The notes under the pieces were generated by a model that did no database searches, had not been told where the DNA came from, and saw only the letters and a program-made list of their open reading frames with translations. This document shows positions 12,225-21,220 of a DNA stretch of 40,173 nt, piece after piece. Position 1 is the first letter of the stretch. Each line of letters begins with the position of its first letter. The position numbers were made by a program, and so were the translations under genes. The stretch is from Myxococcales bacterium (GTDB lineage Bacteria; Myxococcota_A; Polyangia; Haliangiales; Haliangiaceae). The stretch lies in contig JAEUJY010000054.1 in NCBI GenBank assembly GCA_016794525.1, positions 1 through 40,173 of the forward strand, given 5' to 3'.

Positions 12225-12570
12225 TCGCGGGGCGACCTTGCGCGATCCTTGCGCGTGCGCGCAGCGGCCGGGACGACGCGTCGGCCAGGCCGGGCGCCGG
12301 CAGGTAGTGGGCGATCGCCTCGGTCCACCCCAGCGGCGGCGCGGCGACGAAGTGCCCGCGGCCGTCGAGCGGCGCCCGCTGGACGTGCTCGACCGGCGCG
12401 CCGTCGCCGCAGCGGAAGTGCACCAGCACCAGCCCGCCGTCGACCGGGAGGCCGTCGGCGCGTTCGACCCGCCCGCCGACGCCACGCGGGCCCAGGTCGT
12501 CGAGGGTCGGGATCAGCGTGCCGCGCGGGAGCGCGGCGGGCGGGGCGGCGGGGCAGCGGCACGGGAGCAT
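12220..12570 (-). CDS. Small hypothetical protein (116 aa)
   Basis: Begins MLPCRCPAAPPAALPRGTL and contains a compact mixed segment (GLPVDGGLVLVHFRCGDG, then GRGHFVAAPP). The start at 12570 is supported by GGAGGA ending 3 bases upstream; an upstream in-frame start at 12594 has no such site. The stop lies 7 bases before the start of the copy B lipoprotein. No signal peptide or known domain is evident. The gene could be a short domain-like protein or, less likely, a spurious frame. Confidence 0.5.
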   Translation of the reverse strand: MLPCRCPAAPPAALPRGTLIPTLDDLGPRGVGGRVERADGLPVDGGLVLVHFRCGDGAPVEHVQRAPLDGRGHFVAAPPLGWTEAIAHYLPAPGLADASSRPLRARARIAQGRPAI

Positions 12571-12643
12571 CGGTCCTCCGAGACGGACCGGCATCGGCCC
12601 GCGCCAGCTGGACGCCGCGGCGCGCGGATCTTCACGGCGCGCG

Positions 12644-13153
12644 TCAGCGGTCGCGGCCGGCGACGTCGAGCCCGACGTGCACCTCGACCGAGGCCACCAG
12701 CACCGGCAGGCGCAGCACGCGCAGGCCGGCCTCGAGCCGCGCCAGCAGCTCCGGCGGCGGGTAGCCGGGCGGCGGCGGCGGCGGCGGCGGGTTGATCCGC
12801 GCCGCGACCAGGTCGAACCGGCTGAGCGACCGCGCGGCGGCGCCGTCGTCGACGAAGCCGGCGATGAACGCGGCGCGCTCCTTGCGCGACGGCAGCAGCA
12901 CGACGGTCAGCTCCTCGGCGCCGTCGATCAGCACCAGCGCGTAGCTGCCCTTGTCGTCCTCGCCGCCGCCGACCAGGCTGGCGCTCATGGCGCGGCCGGC
13001 GTGGCGCGCGGCCAGGTCGTTCCAGGCCGGCAGCTCGACGCGGCGCATCTCGCGGCGATCGTGGCTGGCGACCAGCGCCGTCGGTTCGGTCACGAACCCG
13101 ACGCGAGGCTGGTGGGAGGTGTCGATCAGGTCGCGCAAGAGCTTCTTGAACAC
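12644..13153 (-). CDS. Hypothetical third gene of the ECF/CHAT operon (169 aa)
   Basis: Begins with GTG at 13151-13153, preceded by AAGGAG with 7 bases spacing, the clearest ribosome binding site in this region. The product starts MFKKLLRDLIDTSHQPRVGF. It has a predicted alpha/beta core to about residue 110, then a poly-Pro linker (PPPPPPPPGYPPP, encoded by a GGC run near 12772-12787) and a C-terminal helix plus strand. It starts 34 bases after the CHAT gene stop, so it is probably co-transcribed. There is no signal peptide. I do not recognise the family; it may be a substrate or partner of the CHAT protease, which is inference from position only. Confidence 0.72.
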   Translation of the reverse strand: MFKKLLRDLIDTSHQPRVGFVTEPTALVASHDRREMRRVELPAWNDLAARHAGRAMSASLVGGGEDDKGSYALVLIDGAEELTVVLLPSRKERAAFIAGFVDDGAAARSLSRFDLVAARINPPPPPPPPGYPPPELLARLEAGLRVLRLPVLVASVEVHVGLDVAGRDR

Positions 13154-13187
13154 GGGCGGTCTCCTTGCTGTACGGGGCGGGTGACGG

Positions 13188-16058
13188 TCACTGGAACACC
13201 ACGAGGCGGCGCACCCACGACGTCGGATCGGTGGCGAGCCGCGCGGCGCGCAGCTCGGCCACGGCGTCGGCCATCGCGACGCCGCGTGCGGCGGCGTCGC
13301 CGAGCGCGGCAAAGACCTCGCCGGCCTCGCGGTCGGGGATGGGCCCGTCGGCGGCCACCACCGCGCGGGCGCCGGCGGCCACGAACGCCGCGGGGAGACC
13401 CCACGCGATCTGCTCGTAGCCCGCGGTGGCGGCGGCGTTGCACTCGGCGAGCAGCACCACCGGCGCCGCCGTGAGGCGCCAGCCCCGCACCACCTCGGCG
13501 GTGACCGCCCAGCCGTCCGGGCTGTCGGTCAGCGCAAGCGCGGGCGCGTCCGACCCAGCGGCGGGGGCGGTGTGCGCGTGGATCTCGAGCACCGTCGCCG
13601 TGGCGGCGGCGCTGGCGACTCCAGCGACCGTGGCAGCGGCGCCGCGGACGAGCGTGGCGTCCGCGGGGACGTCGAGCACCGCGCCCACCGGCGGCAACGC
13701 GAGCCACGCCGGCGGCAGCGCGCCGCCGACGATCACCCGGCGCGGCGGCGCCGCGCGCGGCGGCGTGCCGGGCCCGAGCACGAACCACCAGCGCAGCGCC
13801 GGCGGCAGCCCGAGGTCGCGACCCAGCCAGGGCGCGGTGGCGAGCACGGCCACCTCGGCGCAGCCCGCCAGCGGCGCCACCACCGCCGGGGGCAGCCCGC
13901 CGGCGTCGCGGTGATCGGGGTCGAAGGCGCCGGTGGCGTGACCGTCGGGCCCCAGCGCGATCGCGGCGTACCGGATGCTGTCCGACGCCACCGCGAGCGC
14001 GCATCGCGTCGGGACCGTCGCGCGGGTCGCGCGCGCCAGCGCCGCCACGCCGTCGGCCCAGCGCCCGTCGGCCGCCGCCGCGACCGCCAGCGTCGCGGCC
14101 GCGAGCTGCGCCACCGCCGGGCGGCCGGGCCCGCTCTCGGGCGCGTCCGAGGTCAGGAGCGCGGCGAGCGCGTCGGCGGCCTGCGGATCGTCCCCGAGCG
14201 CGAGCCGGGCGCGCAGGTAGCGGATCAGGTCGGTCTCGAACCGCTCGCTCGTCACGACCGAGGCCAGCGCGGCGTCGAGCTCGGCCTTCGGGCGCAGCGG
14301 GCGCCCGACGCTCGCCAGCTCCACCTCGAAGTACAGGTCGACCAGCCGCGGCGTCGGCTCGCACGCCGGGTGCGCGCGCAGCAGCGCGACCGCGCCGTCG
14401 AGATCGTGGCGATCGACTGCGAACTCGGCGGCCACCACCGCGGCCTGCCGCGCCGCCGCGCAGGTCGCGGCCGACCGCGCCACCTCGTCGAGGTACGCGC
14501 CCGCCAGCGCCGCGTCGCCGCGGATCCGCTCGGCGTTGGCGATCAGCTCGAGCGCGCGCCAGCGCAGGCCCCACTCGCCGGTCTGCTCGGCCAGCCGCAC
14601 CGCGACGCGGCCGGCCTCGGCGGTCGCCGGCGCCTGGTAGCGCGTCCACGCCAGCTCGGCGCGCTGGTACGCCACCCGCGCGCACGGATACGCCGACAGC
14701 GTGCCCGCCGCGCACGCCGCCTCGAGCGCGGCCAGCCGGCGCGCGGCGTCGTCGGGCGCCGCCGCCCGCACCGCGATCACCTCGTACAGCGCCGGCAGCC
14801 AGCCGCCTTGCTTCGCCGCGACGGCCGCCAAGGCCGGCGACGCGTCGGCGGCCCGCGCGCCCAGGATCATCGCGCCCAGCACCAGCGCGTCGGCGCGAGC
14901 GGTGCGCGCCGCGGCCAGCCACCCGCGCCAGGCGTCGTCGTCGGAGATCGCCAGCGCGTTCAGCCACGCCAGGTACGGCGCCCGCAGCGCGTCGGGCACC
15001 GCCGCCGGGCGCGCCGCGTCGAGCCGCACCACCAGGCCGGCGCCGGTCAACGCGTCCAGCTCGGTCGCCAGCGGCCGCAGCTCGGCCAGGCGCGCCGGCG
15101 TCGTCGCCAATCGGATCGCGTCGTCGAGGCGCAGCGCCGCACGCGCCGGGAACCGTCGCGCCAGCGGCAGCGGCATCGGCGGCCCACCGGCGGCCATCGC
15201 CGCGCCCGCCTCGACGGCGCGCTGGTAGTCGTCGCGCAGATCGAGCAGCGGGCCGCGCGCGTCGGCGGCGCGCCGGCGGGCCTCCTCGGCCCACGGCGGG
15301 TCGAGCTCGGCGACGCGGTCGAAGGCCGCCGCCGCCGCCAGCCCGAGGCCGAGGTCGCGCAGCGCCAGCGCCCGGTTCCACAGCGCCACCGGGTGCGTCG
15401 GCGCGATCGCCAGCGCGCGGTCGGCCAGCGCCAGCGCCCGGGCCGGCGCGTGGTCGAGGAGCTCCAGGCCCGCGCGATCGGCGTCGAGGTCGGCGCCGTC
15501 GCCGCAGCGGTCGTGCTGTTGCCGCGCCCGCGCCAGCTCGCCCGACAGCACGTAGGTGGCGGCCACGCCCGCGCAGTCGCCGCGCTCGACCAGCGCCGCG
15601 ACCACGCGCGGGTCGACGTACTCGGCGGCGGCGGTCGCCGAGCGCATCGGATCGTACGGGCGGTACGCGCGCGCGCCGGCCCACGCCAGCCGCGGCTCGA
15701 TCGTGCGCGCCGGCGCCAGCGCCAGCGTCGGCGCGGCGGCCGGGCGGCGGGCCGCGCCCTGCCACGGGCGCACCGCGACCAGCGCGATCGCCGCCACCGC
15801 CAGCGTCGAGCTCGCGATCACCAGCGGCCAGCGCCGGCGGCGACCCGCGCCGATCGGGATCACCGGCGCGTCGCCGGCACGCGTCGTCGTCGTCGTCGTC
15901 GCGGCCCCCCGCAGCGCGTCCTCGCGATCGCGCAGCTGCACCTCGCCGTGCAGCTCGGCCTGGCACGCCGCGCAGTCGATCAGGTGATCGAGGAACCGCG
16001 CCTCGGCCTCCTCGCCCAGCGCGCCGTCGAGGTACGCGTCGACCTGGTGCGGGCTCAC
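13188..16058 (-). CDS. Anti-sigma-like zinc finger / TM / TPR-like / CHAT protease fusion
   Basis: A 956-residue protein. Residues 5-40 form a zf-HC2 anti-sigma-type zinc finger with HxxxCxxC (H25, C29, C32). A poly-Thr linker (about 54-59, from a GTC trinucleotide repeat) and one transmembrane helix (about 78-96) follow. A long Ala-rich helical repeat region, TPR-like by appearance, covers about 110-720. The C-terminus is a CHAT (caspase-like) domain with the His in EIHAHT (about 827-829) and the Cys in LLAECNAA (C873). The start codon overlaps the sigma-factor stop by 4 bases (ATGA), so translation is coupled. The order suggests a membrane anti-sigma factor whose outer part carries a protease. 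Whether the CHAT part is active, and on what, cannot be told from sequence. Confidence 0.88.
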   Translation of the reverse strand: MSPHQVDAYLDGALGEEAEARFLDHLIDCAACQAELHGEVQLRDREDALRGAATTTTTTRAGDAPVIPIGAGRRRRWPLVIASSTLAVAAIALVAVRPWQGAARRPAAAPTLALAPARTIEPRLAWAGARAYRPYDPMRSATAAAEYVDPRVVAALVERGDCAGVAATYVLSGELARARQQHDRCGDGADLDADRAGLELLDHAPARALALADRALAIAPTHPVALWNRALALRDLGLGLAAAAAFDRVAELDPPWAEEARRRAADARGPLLDLRDDYQRAVEAGAAMAAGGPPMPLPLARRFPARAALRLDDAIRLATTPARLAELRPLATELDALTGAGLVVRLDAARPAAVPDALRAPYLAWLNALAISDDDAWRGWLAAARTARADALVLGAMILGARAADASPALAAVAAKQGGWLPALYEVIAVRAAAPDDAARRLAALEAACAAGTLSAYPCARVAYQRAELAWTRYQAPATAEAGRVAVRLAEQTGEWGLRWRALELIANAERIRGDAALAGAYLDEVARSAATCAAARQAAVVAAEFAVDRHDLDGAVALLRAHPACEPTPRLVDLYFEVELASVGRPLRPKAELDAALASVVTSERFETDLIRYLRARLALGDDPQAADALAALLTSDAPESGPGRPAVAQLAAATLAVAAAADGRWADGVAALARATRATVPTRCALAVASDSIRYAAIALGPDGHATGAFDPDHRDAGGLPPAVVAPLAGCAEVAVLATAPWLGRDLGLPPALRWWFVLGPGTPPRAAPPRRVIVGGALPPAWLALPPVGAVLDVPADATLVRGAAATVAGVASAAATATVLEIHAHTAPAAGSDAPALALTDSPDGWAVTAEVVRGWRLTAAPVVLLAECNAAATAGYEQIAWGLPAAFVAAGARAVVAADGPIPDREAGEVFAALGDAAARGVAMADAVAELRAARLATDPTSWVRRLVVFQ

Positions 16059-16621
16059 GCCTCACCTCCGGCGCGCGCGGCCAAGAGCTCGCGCAGGCGC
16101 TTGCGCGCGCGCAGGATCCGCGAGCCGACCGTGCCCTTGGGCACGCCCAGCGCCTGGGCGATCGCCACGTAGTCGCGGCCCTCGAGCGCGAACATGCGGT
16201 AGGTGTCGCGCACGTCCTCCGGCAGCTCGGCCACCGCCGCGCGCACGTCCTCGACGTCGAGCGCGGCCCACGGCGCGTCGTGCTCGGCGGTCGGCGCCGG
16301 CGGATCGATCGCCAGCTCGACCTCACCCGGGCGGACCCGGCGGCGGCGCAGCGTGTCGAGGAACGTGTTGGTGACGATCGCCAGGAACCAGCCGCGCGCG
16401 TGGTCGGCGTCCTTGAGCTGGCCGCGGGCGCGGAACGCCCGCACCAGCGCGTCCTGGATCAGGTCATCGGGATCGACCGCGGCGCGGCACAGCTGCGCCG
16501 CCCGCACGCGCAGCGCCGGCAGGTGCTCGGCCACCAGCGCGTCGAAGGCCGGGTCGACGGCCGCGGGCGCGCCCTCGCGCAGGCGCACGGCAGGGGCGAC
16601 GGCGGCGGACGGCGACAGCAC
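16055..16621 (-). CDS. ECF-type RNA polymerase sigma factor
   Basis: A 188-residue group IV sigma factor. Sigma-2 includes DPDDLIQDALVRAF (about 50-63) and GWFLAIVTNTFLD (about 77-89), matching the -10-binding and core-binding regions. Sigma-4 includes LPEDVRDTYRMF and the helix-turn-helix YVAIAQALGVPKGTVGSRI (about 151-169). The GTG start at 16619-16621 is chosen because GGTGGAGGC lies about 7 bases upstream and the length then matches the family; the frame is open up to 16765. It heads the operon with the zinc-finger/CHAT gene (4-base overlap) and the 169-aa gene. A TAGATT hexamer at 16677-16682 (minus strand) may be part of its promoter. Confidence 0.92.
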   Translation of the reverse strand: MLSPSAAVAPAVRLREGAPAAVDPAFDALVAEHLPALRVRAAQLCRAAVDPDDLIQDALVRAFRARGQLKDADHARGWFLAIVTNTFLDTLRRRRVRPGEVELAIDPPAPTAEHDAPWAALDVEDVRAAVAELPEDVRDTYRMFALEGRDYVAIAQALGVPKGTVGSRILRARKRLRELLAARAGGEA

Positions 16622-16882
16622 GGGCTCGCCTCCACCGACGTCCCCGGCCGCACGATCTTCGCGGTCCGCCGTCACGAATCTACCGGTACCACGGAGACGC
16701 TCGAAAATCCTGACCCCAGCGTTCATCCGGATGCTGACGCGTGTCGCGAGGACCCCGACGCTCATGGCCGGCCGCCCGCCCGCCCGCGGCTCCTGGCCCA
16801 GGTGCTCATCGTGCCTCTACCCCCCAGGACGCACCGGCGCCCGGTTCTTCACGCGGCCCGCCCCGCCGCCGCCCCGCCGCGG

Positions 16883-18370
<1,488 letters not shown>

Positions 18371-18377
18371 CGCGGCC

Positions 18378-18383
18378 AGCCTA
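18378..18383 (-). promoter_or_regulatory. Putative -10 (TAGGCT), leaderless-type
   Basis: TAGGCT on the minus strand lies 7 bases before the activator ATG, inside the 36-base gap after the histidine kinase gene. It could give the activator its own start of transcription. Confidence 0.35.
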
Positions 18384-18406
18384 ACACGGCGGCCACCCCG
18401 TCGGAG

Positions 18407-20305
18407 CTACGCGCCGGCGGTGACCGCGTCGGGCAGCGGTCGCCCGGACACGATCGCGTCGATCGCCGCCACCAGATCGGCGCGGTCGTACGGCTTGGGC
18501 AGGAAGCCCACCGCGCCGCTGGCCAGGCAGCTGCGCAGGTCGTGATCGTCGGTGTAGCCCGAGACCAGCAGCACCTGCGCCGTCGGCGCGAGCGCGCGCA
18601 GCGCGGTGAAGCACTGCGCGCCGCTCATGCCCGGCATCGACATGTCCATGACCACCACCGCGAACCCCGGCGTGGCGCGCCAGGCGGCGAGCGCGGCCTC
18701 GCCGCCGTCGGCGGCCACCACCTCGTGGCCGGCCTTCTCGAGGACCCGCCGGGTCATCGAGCGGATGATCGCCTCGTCGTCGACGACCAGCACGCGGTGG
18801 CGGCGCGGGGCGGGCGCGGGCGTCGGCGTCGTCGCCTCGGCGGGCAGCGCGACGTCGGCGACCGGCAGGTACAGCGTGACCGTCGTCCCGGCGCCCGGCG
18901 TCGAGACCACGTCGATCGCGCCGCGGTGCTGCTCGACGGTGCCGTAGACCATCGCCAGCCCCAGGCCGGTGCCCTTGCCCAGCGGCTTCGAGGTGAAGAA
19001 CGGCTCGAACATCCGCGCCCGCGTCGCGTCGTCCATGCCGGCGCCGGTGTCGCCGACCGCGATCACCGCGTAGCGCCCGGGCGGCAGGTGCAGCGCGTCG
19101 GCGGCGTCGGGCGTCAGCTCGGCGCGGCGGGTGAACAGCGAGATCCGGCCGCTGCCGGCGATCGCGTCGACCGCGTTGGTGCACAGGTTGACCACCGCCT
19201 GGGTGAGCTGATCGGCGTCGCCCAGCACGACCCCGTCGTCGTCGAGGTGGGTCACCAGCTCGATCCGCTTGGGCAGCGTGCGCTCGAGGAGCGCCACCAC
19301 GCCCTGCGCCACCTGCGCGGTCCGCAGCGGGCCCTGGGTCGCCGGCCGGCGTCGGCTGAACGCCAGCAGGTTGCGGGTCAGCGCCGCGCCGCGCTGGCAC
19401 GACGCGATGATCTGGTCGAGGTCCTCGCGCGTGCGCGGGGGCGCGTCGTCGCGGCACAGCTCGGCCATCGACAGGATGCCGGCCAGCACGTTGTTGATGT
19501 CGTGCGCGACGCCGCCGGCCAGCGTGCCGATCGCCTCCATCTTCTGGGCGGCCAGGAACTGATCGCGCAGCTGCTCGCGCTCTTGCTCGGCGCGCTCGCG
19601 CTCGGCGATCTCGCGCTTGGCGGCGGTCAGCGCCGACTCGAGCTGGCGGCTGCGCTCCTCGGCGACGGCGCGCATCGCCTCGGTCTGGGCCCGGTGGTGC
19701 TCGGCGTCAGCGAGGAACAGCGTCGACGATCGCGACACGACGTGGCCGATCGCGAAGGCGGCCGCCAGCACCAGCCCGTGGTCGTGGCCGAGCGGGATGT
19801 CGGCCGCCAGCGCGACGACGATCCACCCGGCGACCGTCAGGCCGAAGCCGACGTACAGCAGCCGGCGATCGAGCTGCACCGATCCGTAGCTGACCACCAG
19901 CAGCGCGGTGATCAGCAGCAGCGTCGGGTCGCGGTACAGCGCGACGCCGACGAACACCGTCGTGACCACGACCAGCCACACCGCGAGGTGCATCACCGGG
20001 GCGCGGGTCGCGGGGATGTGGCCGCGCCGGGTCATCACCGCGACGGTGGCGACCAGCGCCTCGGCGATCGCCACCGCCACCACGCCGGCGACGCTGTCGC
20101 GCAGCACCGCGTAGATCGCCGCGGCGGGCAGCGACGCGCAGATCGCGATCGTCGTCATTCGCAGCCGCGTGAGCGCGAGCGCGGCGACCCGGGCGACTTC
20201 TGGCGGCGCGACCTCGGCGACCTCGGCGACGTTGGCGCTCGCGGCCGGCGGGGCCGGCGGGGCCGCGGCGGCGTCGGGGGGAGAGGTCAGGGTCGCGATG
20301 AGCAC
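18407..20305 (-). CDS. Membrane hybrid histidine kinase with C-terminal receiver
   Basis: A 632-residue protein. An N-terminal membrane block of about six helices (about 43-190) is followed by a Glu/Arg coiled coil (about 205-250). The HisKA box GGVAHDINNVLAGI has the phospho-acceptor H268. The HATPase region contains NLCTNAVDAI, GDTGAGMD and GKGTGLGLAMVYG. A REC domain covers about 503-632 with acidic VVDDE and phospho-acceptor Asp at about 554 (VVMDMSMPG). No periplasmic sensor domain of note is visible, so sensing may use the membrane helices. The start is GTG at 20303-20305. It is the first gene of the pair with the FHA activator, though the two may work in separate pathways. Confidence 0.92.
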   Translation of the reverse strand: MLIATLTSPPDAAAAPPAPPAASANVAEVAEVAPPEVARVAALALTRLRMTTIAICASLPAAAIYAVLRDSVAGVVAVAIAEALVATVAVMTRRGHIPATRAPVMHLAVWLVVVTTVFVGVALYRDPTLLLITALLVVSYGSVQLDRRLLYVGFGLTVAGWIVVALAADIPLGHDHGLVLAAAFAIGHVVSRSSTLFLADAEHHRAQTEAMRAVAEERSRQLESALTAAKREIAERERAEQEREQLRDQFLAAQKMEAIGTLAGGVAHDINNVLAGILSMAELCRDDAPPRTREDLDQIIASCQRGAALTRNLLAFSRRRPATQGPLRTAQVAQGVVALLERTLPKRIELVTHLDDDGVVLGDADQLTQAVVNLCTNAVDAIAGSGRISLFTRRAELTPDAADALHLPPGRYAVIAVGDTGAGMDDATRARMFEPFFTSKPLGKGTGLGLAMVYGTVEQHRGAIDVVSTPGAGTTVTLYLPVADVALPAEATTPTPAPAPRRHRVLVVDDEAIIRSMTRRVLEKAGHEVVAADGGEAALAAWRATPGFAVVVMDMSMPGMSGAQCFTALRALAPTAQVLLVSGYTDDHDLRSCLASGAVGFLPKPYDRADLVAAIDAIVSGRPLPDAVTAGA

Positions 20306-20314
20306 CGCCCTCGG

Positions 20315-20320
20315 ATTATC
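20315..20320 (-). promoter_or_regulatory. Putative -10 (GATAAT), short leader
   Basis: GATAAT on the minus strand matches 5 of 6 consensus bases and lies 9 bases before the GTG start at 20305. GAGGG sits between, so a very short leader is possible. Confidence 0.35.
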
Positions 20321-20333
20321 GACCGTCGGCGGG

Positions 20334-21068
20334 CTAGTTCAAGTAGCGCTCGTCGCCCTTCGGCTTGCGCGGGATCGTCGACACCTCGGGGGGGACCACC
20401 GACAAGTGGGCCCGGGCCTTGGCGTACTTGCGCCGCCGCCAGAACGCGATCGGGTCGATGCGTCCCGACGCGAGCCCGGCCCCGACCAGCATCGCCGCCG
20501 CCATCGCCGCGCCCTCGGTCCACTCCTGGCCGATCAGCACGAACAGCGCCGTGATGGCCACCATGCCCCACATGAACGCCCGTCCCGTCATCGGCAGCAC
20601 GCCGAAGAACTGCACCGGCTGCCGGGCGTACAGCACCCCGAACGCGACCGTGCCGGCCAGGATGGTCGGGTTCATGCCGGCGATCATGTCCTCGCGGTCG
20701 AGCGCGAGCCCCGCCAGCGTGCCGGCGGTGGTCGCCGCGATCGAGGTCATCGCCACGAACAGGACGAACCGGCGCGGGCCCCACCAGCGCTCCAGCCGCG
20801 GCATCAGCATCCACAGCATCAGGCCCTCGACGAACAGCGACACGAAGCGCGGCTCGAGGAACGGGCCGGTGAGCAGCGTCCAGACCTTGCCCTCGCGGAA
20901 CACGCCGCTCGGCGTCGGGATGAGCCAGGTGGCGATGCGCGCCTGCGCGGCGGGCTCCGACAGTCCGAAGACCAGCGACGTGCCGGCGAGGGCGAAGAGC
21001 AAGATCAGGGCAACCCGGGTGATCCGAAATGAATCGGGATCGACGCGGGTGAAGCTCGTGCGGCGCAC
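20334..21068 (-). CDS. Rhomboid-like membrane protein lacking the catalytic dyad
   Basis: A 244-residue polytopic membrane protein. The layout follows the rhomboid fold: a first helix, then GKVWTLLTGPFLEP (in place of the GQxWRLxTxxFLH element), a hydrophobic core and a PVQFFGVLPM segment. Where an active rhomboid has the GxSG serine there is GMNPTILAGTVAFG, and the last helix has AAAMLVGAGLASG with no catalytic His. It is therefore predicted to be a non-protease rhomboid, perhaps a binding or trafficking membrane protein. The C-terminus is a basic, cytosolic tail. The start is GTG 21068; an in-frame TAG lies just upstream, which fixes it. Confidence 0.8.
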   Translation of the reverse strand: MRRTSFTRVDPDSFRITRVALILLFALAGTSLVFGLSEPAAQARIATWLIPTPSGVFREGKVWTLLTGPFLEPRFVSLFVEGLMLWMLMPRLERWWGPRRFVLFVAMTSIAATTAGTLAGLALDREDMIAGMNPTILAGTVAFGVLYARQPVQFFGVLPMTGRAFMWGMVAITALFVLIGQEWTEGAAMAAAMLVGAGLASGRIDPIAFWRRRKYAKARAHLSVVPPEVSTIPRKPKGDERYLN

Positions 21069-21074
21069 GGGGGA

Positions 21075-21080
21075 AGGCTA
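21075..21080 (-). promoter_or_regulatory. Putative -10 (TAGCCT), leaderless-type
   Basis: TAGCCT on the minus strand lies 6 bases before the GTG start at 21068, with no ribosome binding site between. It is the same hexamer and the same spacing as at 30301. Confidence 0.35.
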
Positions 21081-21220
21081 GCAGAGCCGGGGCCTTCCAC
21101 CCATCGTGATCGGGGCCGCCGGGTGCGCGGATTCGCCATCCGATGCCATCCCCCCGTCACAACCGGCTCCTGTAGACTCCATCGGGACGGGCGGCCACGC
21201 CCAAGGGAGCTGCGCAGACC

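Noticed and set aside
12571-12643. Terminator hairpin between the 169-aa and 116-aa genes
   Set aside because: GCGCGCG repeats can pair, but the stem is ambiguous and no T-tract follows, so I do not list it.
15884-15901. GTC trinucleotide repeat in the CHAT gene as a phase-variation site
   Set aside because: A 3-base unit keeps the frame and only changes the poly-Thr linker length; no on/off effect is expected.
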